Positions 1 through 10,802 of a stretch of DNA of 64,000 nucleotides are shown here, one piece after another; the stretch's first letter is position 1, and each line of letters starts with the position of its first letter. The notes under the pieces are model-generated. The model ran no database searches. It saw only the letters and a list, made by a program, of their open reading frames with translations, and was not told the DNA's origin. The DNA lies in the NCBI GenBank assembly GCA_031308135.1, contig JAHLJT010000631.1, forward strand, positions 212,396,731 through 212,460,730, written 5' to 3'. This stretch comes from Acheta domesticus. Taxonomy: Eukaryota; Arthropoda; Insecta; Orthoptera; Gryllidae. A program made the position numbers and the translations under genes.

Positions 1-3000
1 TTTTTCCGTTTTTCGCGTTTATCTCGGAAACTACGCGTCGTAGAGCCAAAGGGGCCTTCATCTGTGATCACAACTTACGATCATGTTTTTCGCCATTTTC
101 TCGAAAACTAAAAGTCGGATCGAAAAACGGACTTCACCACTGAATTCGCCATAAAAATTCCGCGTTAGGATGCATAACACTGGGGTCAAATTCGAAAATC
201 GTAAAAATTTTTCTGTGTTTCGCGTTTATCTCGGAAACCTACGCGTCGTAGAGCCAAAAGGGCCTTCATCTGTGCTCACAACTTACGATCATGTTTTTCG
301 CCATTTTCTCGAAAACTAAAAGTCGGATCGAAAAACGGACTTCACCACTGAATTCGCCATAAAATTCCGCGTTAGGATGCATAACACTGGGGTCAAATTC
401 GAAAATCGAAAAATTTTTCCGTTTTTCGCGTTTATCTCGGAAACTACGCGTCGTAGAGCCAAAAGGGCCTTCATCTGTGATCACAACTTACGATCATGTT
501 TTTCGCCATTTTCTCGAAAACTAAAAGTCGGATCGAAAAACGGACTTCACCACTGAATTCGCCATAAAATTCCGCGTTAGGATGCATAACACTGGGGTCA
601 AATTCGAAAATCGAAAAATTTTTCCGTTTTTCGCGTTTATCTCGGAAACTACGCGTCGTAGAGCCAAAAGGGCCTTGATCTGTGCTCACAACTTACGATC
701 ATGTTTTTCGCCATTTTCTCGAAAACTAAAAGTCGGATCGAAAAAACGGACTTCACCACTGAATTCGCCATAAAATTCCGCGCTTAGGATGCATAACACT
801 GGGGTCAAATTCGAAAATCGAAAAATTTTTCCGTTTTTCGCGTTTATCTCGGAAACTACGCGTCGTAGAGCCAAAAGGGCCTTGATCTGTGCTCACAACT
901 TACGATCATGTTTTTCGCCATTTTCTCGAAAACTAAAAGTCGGATCGAAAAACGGACTTCACCAGCTGAATTCGCCATAAAATTCCGTGTTAGGATGCAT
1001 AACACTGGGGTCAAATTCGAAAATCGAAAAATTTTCCGTTTTTCGCGTTTATCTCGGAAACTACGCGTCGTAGAGCCAAAAGGGCCTTCATCTGTGATCA
1101 CAACTTACGATCATGTTTTTCGCCATTTTCTCGAAAACTAAAAGTCGGATCGAAAAACGGACTTCACCACTGAATTCGCCATAAAATTCCGCTGTTAGGA
1201 TGCATAACACTGGGGTCAAATTCGAAAATCGAAAAATTTTTCCGTTTTTCGCGTTTATCTCGGAAACTACGCGTCGTAGAGCCAAAAGGGCCTTCATCTG
1301 TGATCACAACTTACGATCATGTTTTTCGCCATTTTCTCGAAAACTAAAAGTCGGATCGAAAAACGGACTTCACCACTGAATTCGCCATAAAATTCCGTGT
1401 TAGGATGCATAACACTGGGGTCAAATTCGAAAATCGGAAAAAATTTTTCCGTTTTTCGCGTTTATCTCGGAAACTACGCGTCGTAGAGCCAAAAGGGCCT
1501 TGATCTGTGATCACAACTTACGATCATGTTTTTCGCCATTTTCTCGAAAACTAAAAGTCGGATCGAAAAACGGACTTCACCACTGAATTCGCCATAAAAT
1601 TCCGCGTTAGGATGCATAACACTGGGGTCAAATTCGAAAATCGAAAAATTTTTCCGTTTTTCGCGTTTATCTCGGAAACTACGCGTCGTAGAGCCAAAAA
1701 GGGCCTTCGATCTGTGCTCACAACTTACGATCATGTTTTTCGCCATTTTCTCGAAAACTAAAAGTCGGATCGAAAAACGGACTTCACCACTGAATTCGCC
1801 ATAAAATTCCGCGTTAGGATGCATAACACTGGGGTCAAATTCGAAAATCGAAAAATTTTTCCGTTTTTCGCGTTTATCTCGGAAACTACGCGTCGTAGAG
1901 CCAAAAGGGCCTTGATCTGTGCTCACAACTTACGATCATGTTTTTCGCCATTTTCTCGAAAACTAAAAGTCGGATCGAAAAACGGACTTCACCACTGAAT
2001 TCGCCATAAAATTCCGCGTTAGGGTGCATAACACTGGGGTCAATTCGAAAATCGAAAAATTTTTCCGTTTTTCGCGTTTATCTCGGAAACTACGCGTCGT
2101 AGAGCCAAAAGGGCCTTGATCTGTGCTTCACAACTTACGATCATGTTTTTCGCCATTTTCTCGAAAACTAAAAGTCGGATCGAAAAACGGACTTCACCAC
2201 TGAATTCGCCATAAAATTCCGCGTTAGGATGCATAACACTGGGGTCAAATTCGAAAATCGAAAAATTTTTCCGTTTTTCGCGTTTATCTCGGAAACTACG
2301 CGTCGTAGAGCCAAAAGGGCCTTCATCTGTGCTCACAACTTACGATCATGTTTTTCGCCATTTTCTCGAAAACTAAAAGTCGGATCGAAAAACGGACTTC
2401 ACCACTGAATTCGCCATAAAATTCCGTCGTTAGGATGCATAACACTGGGGTCAAATTCGAAAATCGGAAAAATTTTTCCGTTTTTCGCGTTTATCTCGGA
2501 AACTACGCGTCGTAGAGCCAAAAGGGCCTTCATCTGTGATCACAACTTACGATCATGTTTTTCGCCATTTTCTCGAAAACTAAAAGTCGGATCGAAAAAC
2601 GGACTTCACCAGCTGAATTCGCCATAAAATTCCGCGTTAGGGATGCATAACACTGGGGTCAATTCGAAAATCGAAAAATTTTTCCGTTTTTTCGCGTTTA
2701 TCTCGGAAACTACGCGTCGTAGAGCCAAAAGGGCCTTCGATCTGTGATCACAACTTACGATCATGTTTTTCGCCATTTTCTCGAAAACTAAAAGTCGGAT
2801 CGAAAAACGGACTTCACCACTGAATTCGCCATAAAATTCCGCGTTAGGATGCATAACACTGGGGTCAAATTCGAAAATCGAAAAATTTTCCGTTTTTCGC
2901 GTTTATCTCGGAAACTACGCGTCGTAGAGCCAAAAGGGCCTTGATCTGTGCTCACAACTTACGATCATGTTTTTCGCCATTTTCTCGAAAACTAAAAGTC

Positions 3001-6000
3001 GGATCGAAAAACGGACTTCACCAGCTGAATTCGCCATAAAATTCCGCGCTAGGATGCATAACACTGGGGTCAAATTCGAAAATCGAAAAATTTTTCCGTT
3101 TTTCGCGTTTATCTCGGAAACTACGCGTCGTAGAGCCAAAAGGGCTTTCATCTGATGCTCACAACTTACGATCATGTTTTTCGCCATTTTCTCGAAAACT
3201 AAAAGTCGGATCGAAAAAACGGACTTCACCACTGAATTCGCCATAAAATTCCGCGCTAGGATGCATAACACTGGGGTCAAATTCGAAAATCGTAAAATTT
3301 TTCCGTGTTTCGCGTTTATCTCGGAAACTACGCGTCGTAGAGCCAAAAGGGCCTTCATCTGTGCTCACAACTTACGATCATGTTTTTCGCCATTTTCTCG
3401 AAAACTAAAAGTCGGATCGAAAAACGGACTTCACCAGCTGAATTCGCCATAAAATTCCGTGTTAGGATGCATAACACTGGGGTCAATTTCGAAAATGGAA
3501 AAATTTTTCCGTTTTTCGCGTTTATCTCGGAAACTACGCGTCGTAGAGCCAAAGGGCCTTCATCTGTGATCACAACTTACGATCATGTTTTTCGCCATTT
3601 TCTCGAAAACTAAAAGTCGGATCGAAAAACGGACTTCACCAGCGAATTCGCCATAAAATTCCGTGTTAGGATGCATAACACTGCGGTCAATTTCGAAAAT
3701 GGAAAAATTTTTCCGTTTTTCGCGTTTATCTCGGAAACTACGCGTCGTAGAGCCAAAAGGGCCTTCATCTGTGATCACAACTTACGATCATGTTTTTCGC
3801 CATTTTCTCGAAAACTAAAAGTCGGATCGAAAAACGGACTTCACCAGCTGAATTCGCCATAAAATTCCGTGTTAGGATGCATAACACTGGGGTCAATTCG
3901 AAAATCGAAAAATTTTTCCGTTTTTCGCGTTTATCTCGGAAACTACGCGTCGTAGAGCCAAAAGGGCCTTGATCTGTGCTCACAACTTACGATCATGTTT
4001 TTCGCCATTTTCTCGAAAACTAAAAGTCGGATCGAAAAACGGACTTCACCACTGAATTCGCCATAAAATTCCGCGTTAGGATGCATAACACTGGGGTCAA
4101 ATTCGAAAATCGTAAAAATTTTTCCGTTTTTCGCGTTTATCTCGGAAACTACGCGTCGTAGAGCCAAAAGGGCCTTCATCTGTGATCACAACTTACGATC
4201 ATGTTTTTCGCCATTTTCTCGAAAACTAAAAGTCGGATCGAAAAACGGACTTCACCAGCTGAATTCGCCATAAAATTCCGCGTTAGGATGCATAACACTG
4301 GGGTCAAATTCGAAAATCGAAAAATTTTTCCGTTTTTTCGCGTTTATCTCGGAAACTACGCGTCGTAGAGCCAAAAGGGCCTTCATCTGTGATCACAACT
4401 TACGATCATGTTTTTCGCCATTTTCTCGAAAACTAAAAGTCGGATCGAAAAACGGACTTCACCAGCTGAATTCGCCATAAAATTCCGCGTTAGGATGCAT
4501 AACACTGGGGTCAATTTCGAAAATGGAAAAATTTTTCCGTTTTTCGCGTTTATCTCGGAAACTACGCGTCGTAGAGCCAAAAGGGCCTTCATCTGTGATC
4601 ACAACTTACGATCATGTTTTTCGCCATTTTCTCGAAAACTAAAAGTCGGATCGAAAAACGGACTTCACCAGCTGAATTCGCCATAAAATTCCGTGTTAGG
4701 ATGCATAACACTGGGGTCAAATTCGAAAATCGAAAAATTTTTCCGTTTTTCGCGTTTATCTCGGAAACTACGCGTCGTAGAGCCAAAAGGGCCTTCATCT
4801 GTGATCACAACTTACGATCATGTTTTTCGCCATTTTCTCGAAAACTAAAAGTCGGATCGAAAAACGGACTTCACCACTGAATTCGCCATAAAATTCCGCG
4901 TTAGGATGCATAACACTGGGGTCAAATTCGAAAATCGAAAAATTTTTCCGTTTTTCGCGTTTATCTCGGAAACTACGCGTCGTAGAGCCAAAAGGGCCTT
5001 GATCTGTGCTCACAACTTACGATCATGTTTTTCGCCATTTTCTCGAAAACTAAAAGTCGGATCGAAAAACGGACTTCACCACTGAATTCGCCATAAAATT
5101 CCGCGTTAGGATGCATAACACTGGAGTCAAATTCGAAAATCGAAAAATTTTTCCGTTTTTCGCGTTTATCTCGGAAACTACGCGTCGTAGAGCCAAAAGG
5201 GCCTTGATCTGTGCTCACAACTTACGATCATGTTTTTCGCCATTTTCTCGAAAACTAAAAGTCGGATCGAAAAACGGACTTCACCACTGAATTCGCCATA
5301 AAATTCCGCGTTAGGATGCATAACACTGGGGTCAAATTCGAAAATCGTAAAAATTTTCCGTTTTTCGCGTTTATCTCGGAAACTACGCGTCGTAGAGCCA
5401 AAAGGGCCTTCATCTGTGCTCACAACTTACGATCATGTTTTTCGTCATTTTCTCGAAAACTAAAATGTCGGATCGAAAAACGGACTTCACCAGCTGAATT
5501 CGCCATAAAATTCCGTGTTAGGATGCATAACACTGGGGTCAATTCGAAAATCGAAAAATTTTTCCGTTTTTCGCGTTTATCTCGGAAACTACGCGTCGTA
5601 GAGCCAAAAGGGCCTTGATCTGTGATCACAACTTACGATCATGTTTTTCGCCATTTTCTCGAAAACTAAAAGTCGGATCGAAAAACGGACTTCACCAGCG
5701 AATTCGCCATAAAATTCCGTGTTAGGATGCATAACACTGGGGTCAAATTCGAAAAATCGAAAAATTTTCCGTTTTTCGCGTATATCTCGGAAACTACGCG
5801 TCGTAGAGCCAAAAGGGCCTTGATCTGTTCTCACAACTTACGATCATGTTTTTCGCCACTTTCTCGAAAACTAAAAGTCGGATCGAAAAACGGACTTCAC
5901 CACTGAATTCGCCATAAAATTCCGCGCTAGGATGCATAACACTGGGGTCAAATTCGAAAATCGTAAAAATTTTTCCGTGTTTCGCGTTTATCTCGGAAAC

Positions 6001-7574
6001 CACGCGTCGTAGAGCCAAAAGGGCCTTCATCTGTGCTCACAACTTACGATCATGTTTTTCGCCATTTTCTCGAAAACTAAAAGTCGGATCGAAAAACGGA
6101 CTTCACCACTGAATTCGCCATAAAATTCCGCGTTAGGATGCATAACACTGGGGTCAAATTCGAAAATCGAAAAATTTTTCCGTTTTTCGCGTTTATCTCG
6201 GAAACTACGCGTCGTAGAGCCAAAAGGGCCTTGATCTGTGCTCACAACTTACGATCATGTTTTTCGCCATTTTCTCGAAAACTAAAAGTCGGATCGAAAA
6301 ACGGACTTCACCACTGAATTCGCCATAAAATTCCGCGTTAGGATGCATAACACTGGGGTCAATTCGAAAATCGGAAAAATTTTTCCGTTTTTCGCGTTTA
6401 TCTCGGAAACTACGCGTCGTAGAGCCAAAAGGGCCTTGATCTGTGATCACAACTTACGATCATGTTTTTCGCCATTTTCTCGAAAACTAAAAGTCGGATC
6501 GAAAAACGGACTTCACCACTGAATTCGCCATAAAATTCCGCGTTAGGATGCATAACACTGGGGTCAAATTCGAAAATCGAAAAATTTTTCCGTTTTTCGC
6601 GTTTATCTCGGAAACTACGCGTCGTAGAGCCAAAAGGGCCTTGATCTGTGCTCACAACTTACGATCATGTTTTTCGCCATTTTCTCGAAAACTAAAAGTC
6701 GGATCGAAAAACGGACTTCACCACTGAATTCGCCATAAAATTCCGCGCTAGGATGCATAACACTGGGGTCAAATTCGAAAATCGAAAAATTTTCCGTTTT
6801 TCGCGTTTATCTCGGAAACTACGCGTCGTAGAGCCAAAAGGGCCTTGATCTATGCTCACAACTTACGATCATGTTTTTCGCCATTTTCTCGAAAATAAAA
6901 GTCGGATCGAAAAACGGACTTCACCACTGAATTCGCCATATAATTCCGCGTTAGGATGAATAACACTGGGGTAAAATTCAAAAATCGAAAAATTTTTCCG
7001 CTTTTCGCGTTTATCTCGGAAACTACGCGTCGTAGAGCCAAAAGGGCCTTATCTGTGATCACAACTTACGATCATGTTTTTCGCCATTTTCTCGAAAACT
7101 AAAAGTCGGATCGAAAAACGGACTTCACCACTCAATTCGCCATATAATTCCGCGTTAGGATGCATAACACTGGGGTCAAATTCAAAATCGAAAATTTTTC
7201 CATTTTTCGCGTTTATCTCGGAAACTACGCGTCGTAGAGCCAAAAGGGCCTTGATCTGTGCTCACAACTTACGATCATGATTTTTCGCCATTTTCTCGAA
7301 AACTAAAAGTCGGATCGAAAAACGGACTTCACCACTGAATTCGCCATAACATTCCGCGTTAGGATGCATAACACTGGGGTCTAATTCAAAAATCGAAAAT
7401 TTTTCCGTTTTTCGCGTTTATCTCGGAAACTACGCGTCGTAGGGTCAAAAAGGCCTTGATCTGTCCTCACAACTTACGATCATTTTTTCGCCATTTTCTC
7501 GAAAACTAAAAGTCGGATCGAAAAACGGACTTCACCACTGAATTCGCCATAAAATTCCGCGTTGGGATGCATAA
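1..7574. repeat. 205-bp satellite array, left block
   Basis: About 37 head-to-tail copies of a 205-bp monomer, AT-rich (42% GC by hand count of the common form), entering the window mid-monomer. Each unit carries CTGAATTCGCC (one EcoRI site), the dyad CTACGCGTCGTAG, and the run TTTTTCGCGTTTATCTCGG. Monomers are mosaics of at least two variant types: GATCTGTGCTCAC with CACTGAATTC, and CATCTGTGATCAC with CAGCGAATTC. Many units are 206-207 bp because of one-base insertions that look like superposed variants. Open frames of 60-150 codons recur on both strands but follow the repeat period. No coding function is supported. Confidence 0.97.
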
Positions 7575-7879
7575 GAGTGGACACCGTAAAGTTTCAGGTG
7601 AGGAAGGGATCCATAAGGCTGTTGCAGGTGAACTGTCGCAGTATAAAAAATAAAGAAATCGAATTTTGGAATTTAGTCGAGGCTTGTGATCCAGATGTAA
7701 TTATAGGAACTGAATCTTGGCTAACGGAAGAGATAGCTAACTCTGAAATTTTTCGTCCTAATTACAGGTCATTTAGGAGGGATAGAAATACTAGAGGTGG
7801 GGGGATATTCTTTTGTGTAAAGGATGGAATAAATATGGGGAGAAATTGGGTTAATGAAGAATTTGAGATAATGGAATAG
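7575..7879 (+). pseudogene. LINE endonuclease, N-terminal fragment
   Basis: The reading frame gives an exonuclease-endonuclease-phosphatase-type start: LLQVNCRSIKNK, then DVIIGTESWL (the catalytic E-containing motif), then GGGIFFCVKDG. The frame actually opens in the flanking satellite, so no authentic start codon is visible. It ends at a stop near 7877-7879. The next frame continues the same domain without loss (EISDSGN, then ACYRPPN), so a one-base frameshift separates this piece from the following frame. It is the cleavage part of ORF2 in non-LTR elements. Confidence 0.85.
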
Positions 7880-9969
7880 AAATTAGTGATTCGGGGAATA
7901 TATTAGAAATTATTGCTTGCTATAGGCCACCAAATGAAAATTACGCAATTTTGGAAGCCATTTCTGAGAAAATAGAAAACACCCACAGACATCCTATAGT
8001 TATCGCCGGTGATTTAAATGTTCCAGAAGCAAATTGGAAAGGCGCTGTGAGCGAAGCGAAAGTACAACAGTTAGTGAATAGACTCGTCTGGGAGGGGGGC
8101 TTAGCGCAGGTAGTAGATAGGCCGACGCGGCAGGAAGCACTTTTAGATGTTTACCTAATTAGGCCGCAAGAGCTTTCCTTATCTTGCGACGTTATTGAGG
8201 GCATAAGCGACCACAAAGCGGTGTTAGTTGACTTAGACATAAATATTTCACTGAAAAGAATTCCTAACGGAACAAAAATATGGCAGTTCAAAAAGGCAAA
8301 TACAGAGGGGCTTCACCACTACCTGAGAGAACAGTACGATCGTTTTCTGAGAATAGACGGAGGTATGGACGAAATTTGGAAAGCGTTTAAGAACATTCTA
8401 GATAATGCATTACAAACGTTTGTGCCGTGTAAATTCTTAAAAAGCAATTCAGATCCAGAATATTACAATGCGAAAATTCGACGTATGAAAAGAAAAACCA
8501 GAAAGGCTTTCAATAATAGACATCGTAGTGAAACTGACAGGATACATTTTCGTAATTGCTCAAAAGAATTAGAACGGGAAAAGAAAATTGCGCAGGAAAA
8601 ATTTTTAAAACATATTCTCGACGGGGAGGGAAATAATTGGTCGGGGTTTTACAAATATGTTCGCAGAAGAAGAGGAAATAAAGAAGAAATTCCTATCGTT
8701 AGAGATACAAAGAACACGTTACTAACAGATGATCGGGAAAAAGCAAACGCGTTTAATACCTACTTCAGTTCCGTTTTTAAAACAAAATCTCAGCACCCTC
8801 AGATTTCGAGGGAGGCTGTGCCAAACCAGTTTATTATAGACGTACATACATTGCGAAAACGAATTAAATCTATGAAAAACGGAAAGTCGAGGGGTCCAGA
8901 TGCCATTTCAACTGATATAATTAAACTCGGAGGAGAGGCAATTTTACCGTATTTAACAAGATTATTTCATGTTTCAATCAACAATTCAAGAGTGCCCGAC
9001 GATTGGAAGCTAGCTACCGTTGTTCCGATTTTTAAAAGTGGTGACAGAACTATATTAGCCAATTATAGACCGGTAAGTCTTACGTCAGTTGTATGTAAGC
9101 TAATGGAACATTTGATAACTAACTATATTAGACAAGAATGGGAACAAAAAGAATGGCTCTTTCAGGGACAGCATGGTTTCAGGAATGGTTTCTCTTGCGA
9201 GAGTCAGATAGCATCATTGTTTCAGGATATAGCAGATGAAGTTGATGATAGTGGGAGGGTGGACGCCGTAATAGTAGATTTTGCGAAGGCATTTGATGTT
9301 GTGCCTCACGACAAACTGGTTCATAAATTACTGCAGTCAGGTATTGACACCAGAGTTGTCGCGTGGATTGATGAGCTTCTTCGAGATAGAAAACAGAAAG
9401 TCCGGGTTGGACAACAATTTTCAAATCTAGCAAAGGTAACTTCAGGGATTCCCCAAGGAAGCGTTATTGGACCTCTCCTCTTTCTAGCTTTTGTGAATGA
9501 CCTGCCAGACAATTTAATTTCAAAGGTACGACTATTTGCAGATGACTGTATATTATATCGAGTTATTCATTCAAAAGTAGATGAGGATATTTTGCAGGAT
9601 GATCTACATAGATTACATATCTGGGCGGAAAAGAATAGCATGACAATAAATAGTTCGAAAAGCAAAACCATCACGTTTGGTAGGGGCCGCAAGTATACTG
9701 AAACTCAATACCGTTTAGGCAACGAGAATATTCCAAGAGTCGTGTCTTGTAAGTATCTGGGAATAATTTTTGATAGCAAATTGAGTTGGGAAGATCAGGT
9801 AAACTTTGTCGTGGGGAAAGCGTGGAAATCTTTGCATTTTACTATGCGAATACTAAAAAAGAGTACTGCGAAAGCAAGAGAATTAGCTTATATATCTCTA
9901 GTTCGCCCATTAATGGAATACGGGACGGTTTGTTGGGACCCTTATAGAATATCACAAAAGGATATTTGA
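7880..9969 (+). CDS. LINE ORF2: endonuclease C-terminus plus reverse transcriptase
   Basis: Open frame whose first ATG is at 7951 (672 codons from there), continuing the endonuclease from the previous frame. The endonuclease part has GDLNVPEANW and, near residues 86-95, SDHKAVLVDL with the catalytic SDH. The reverse transcriptase shows GKSRGPDAIS, NYRPVSLTS, QHGFRNGFSC (about 407), DFAKAFDVVPHDK (about 443), GIPQGSVIGPLLF, and the catalytic FADD at residues 529-532 (9535-9546). It is followed by YLGIIFDSKLSW, typical of the region after the palm. The frame stops at 9967-9969 while homology continues in another frame, so one more frameshift is present. It acts in trans or cis to copy the LINE RNA at a nicked target. 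Confidence 0.92.
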
Positions 9970-10331
9970 ATAGAGTACAGAGAAGAGCATGTAAATTTAT
10001 TTTCCGAAGCAATAGGAAGAAAGTAGAGTGGGAGTCATTAGAAATCAGGAGGGTTAAGGCAAGACTCTGTGCTTTGTACAAAGCGTATGTCGGTTATCCA
10101 GCTTGGAAAGATATCCACATCCGGCTCAGTAGACCCACGTATTTTAGTAGAGGGGATCACAAGCACAAAATACAGTTCAGGCCACAGAGAACAGATGTTG
10201 GAAAATTTTCCTTTACAAATAGATCTATAACGGACTGGAATAAGTTGCCTGCGACAGCCTTGGAACCCTTTCCTCTAGGTCTTCAGAGATTTAAAAGTAA
10301 ATTAACTAATGATATTTGTAAATTTTATTAG
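9966..10331 (+). pseudogene. LINE ORF2 C-terminal region, frameshifted
   Basis: About 120 codons with the usual C-terminal signature of arthropod LINE ORF2: NRVQRRACKF, then LCALYKAYVG, then FSFTNRSITDWNKLP and a stop after KLTNDICKFY. It overlaps the end of the preceding frame by four bases and is displaced in frame, so a single indel near 9960 separates them. The duplicate copy after the gap reads differently at this spot (an extra A), so sequencing error is as likely as real decay. Confidence 0.85.
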
Positions 10332-10802
10332 TTAGTAAGTTATGTTCATTAGAATTATTTATTATTATTAGTAATTATTGTAACCATTATTAGTACTGTG
10401 ATAATTATTAGATGCATTGGTTTATAGTATTCATATTGACGTGTGGTGACGTGTTGTGAAGTGTGGTGCTATATAGAAGTAGAAAGAGAAGTGAAGTGAA
10501 GTGAAGTGAAGTGAAGTGGAGTGCAGTGTATAAAAAGTCGTATATGTTAGTATAAAGTATCTGTACAGGACCACCATAAATAATAGAATTAGTAGTAATA
10601 ATGCGGGTATTGTTATTAATGCATTTTTTGTTAATATTGTTATCTTATTATTATTATTATGATTATTATTGTCTTAAAATAATTTTAAGTTACATTGTAT
10701 TTAATTCATAATTATAATATGTAGATATAATATGTAAATTTTAGTGTTCCGCCACCAGGTTGTATAAACCTACCTGCGGAAATAATAAATATCTATCTAT
10801 CT
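10332..10802 (+). other. LINE 3' UTR and microsatellite tail
   Basis: Noncoding, very AT-rich, with ATT-rich stretches and a short (GTGAA)n run around 10490-10520. It ends with GCGGAAATAATAAATATC and three or four CTAT repeats that meet the satellite. The short tandem tail, in place of poly(A), is the 3' end recognised by many non-LTR elements. No further coding is seen. Confidence 0.8.

Larger units (their letters stand above)
7575..10802 (+). mobile_element. 5'-truncated LINE (Jockey/CR1-like) inserted in the satellite
   Basis: A non-LTR retrotransposon of about 3.2 kb: endonuclease, reverse transcriptase, C-terminal region, AT-rich 3' UTR and a 3' tail of (ATCT)n. The satellite stops at ATAA (7571-7574) and resumes with ATAA (10803-10806) at nearly the same monomer phase, so the insertion is clean with a 4-bp duplication or microhomology. 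There is no ORF1 and the element starts inside the endonuclease domain, so it is 5'-truncated, as target-primed reverse transcription often produces. The exact clade is inferred from protein style only. Confidence 0.93.

Noticed and set aside
266..7280. Dozens of overlapping 60-150 codon open frames on both strands in the satellite, with repeated peptides such as FSIRLLVFEKMAKNMIVSC
   Set aside because: They recur with the 205-bp period. Since 205 is not a multiple of 3, each monomer changes frame, and the frames end and start with array indels. There is no selection signature, start context or conserved domain, so they are by-products of the repeat.
1..7574. CRISPR-like array
   Set aside because: Repeats are 205 bp and contiguous, with no unique spacers. 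The context is eukaryotic. It is a satellite.
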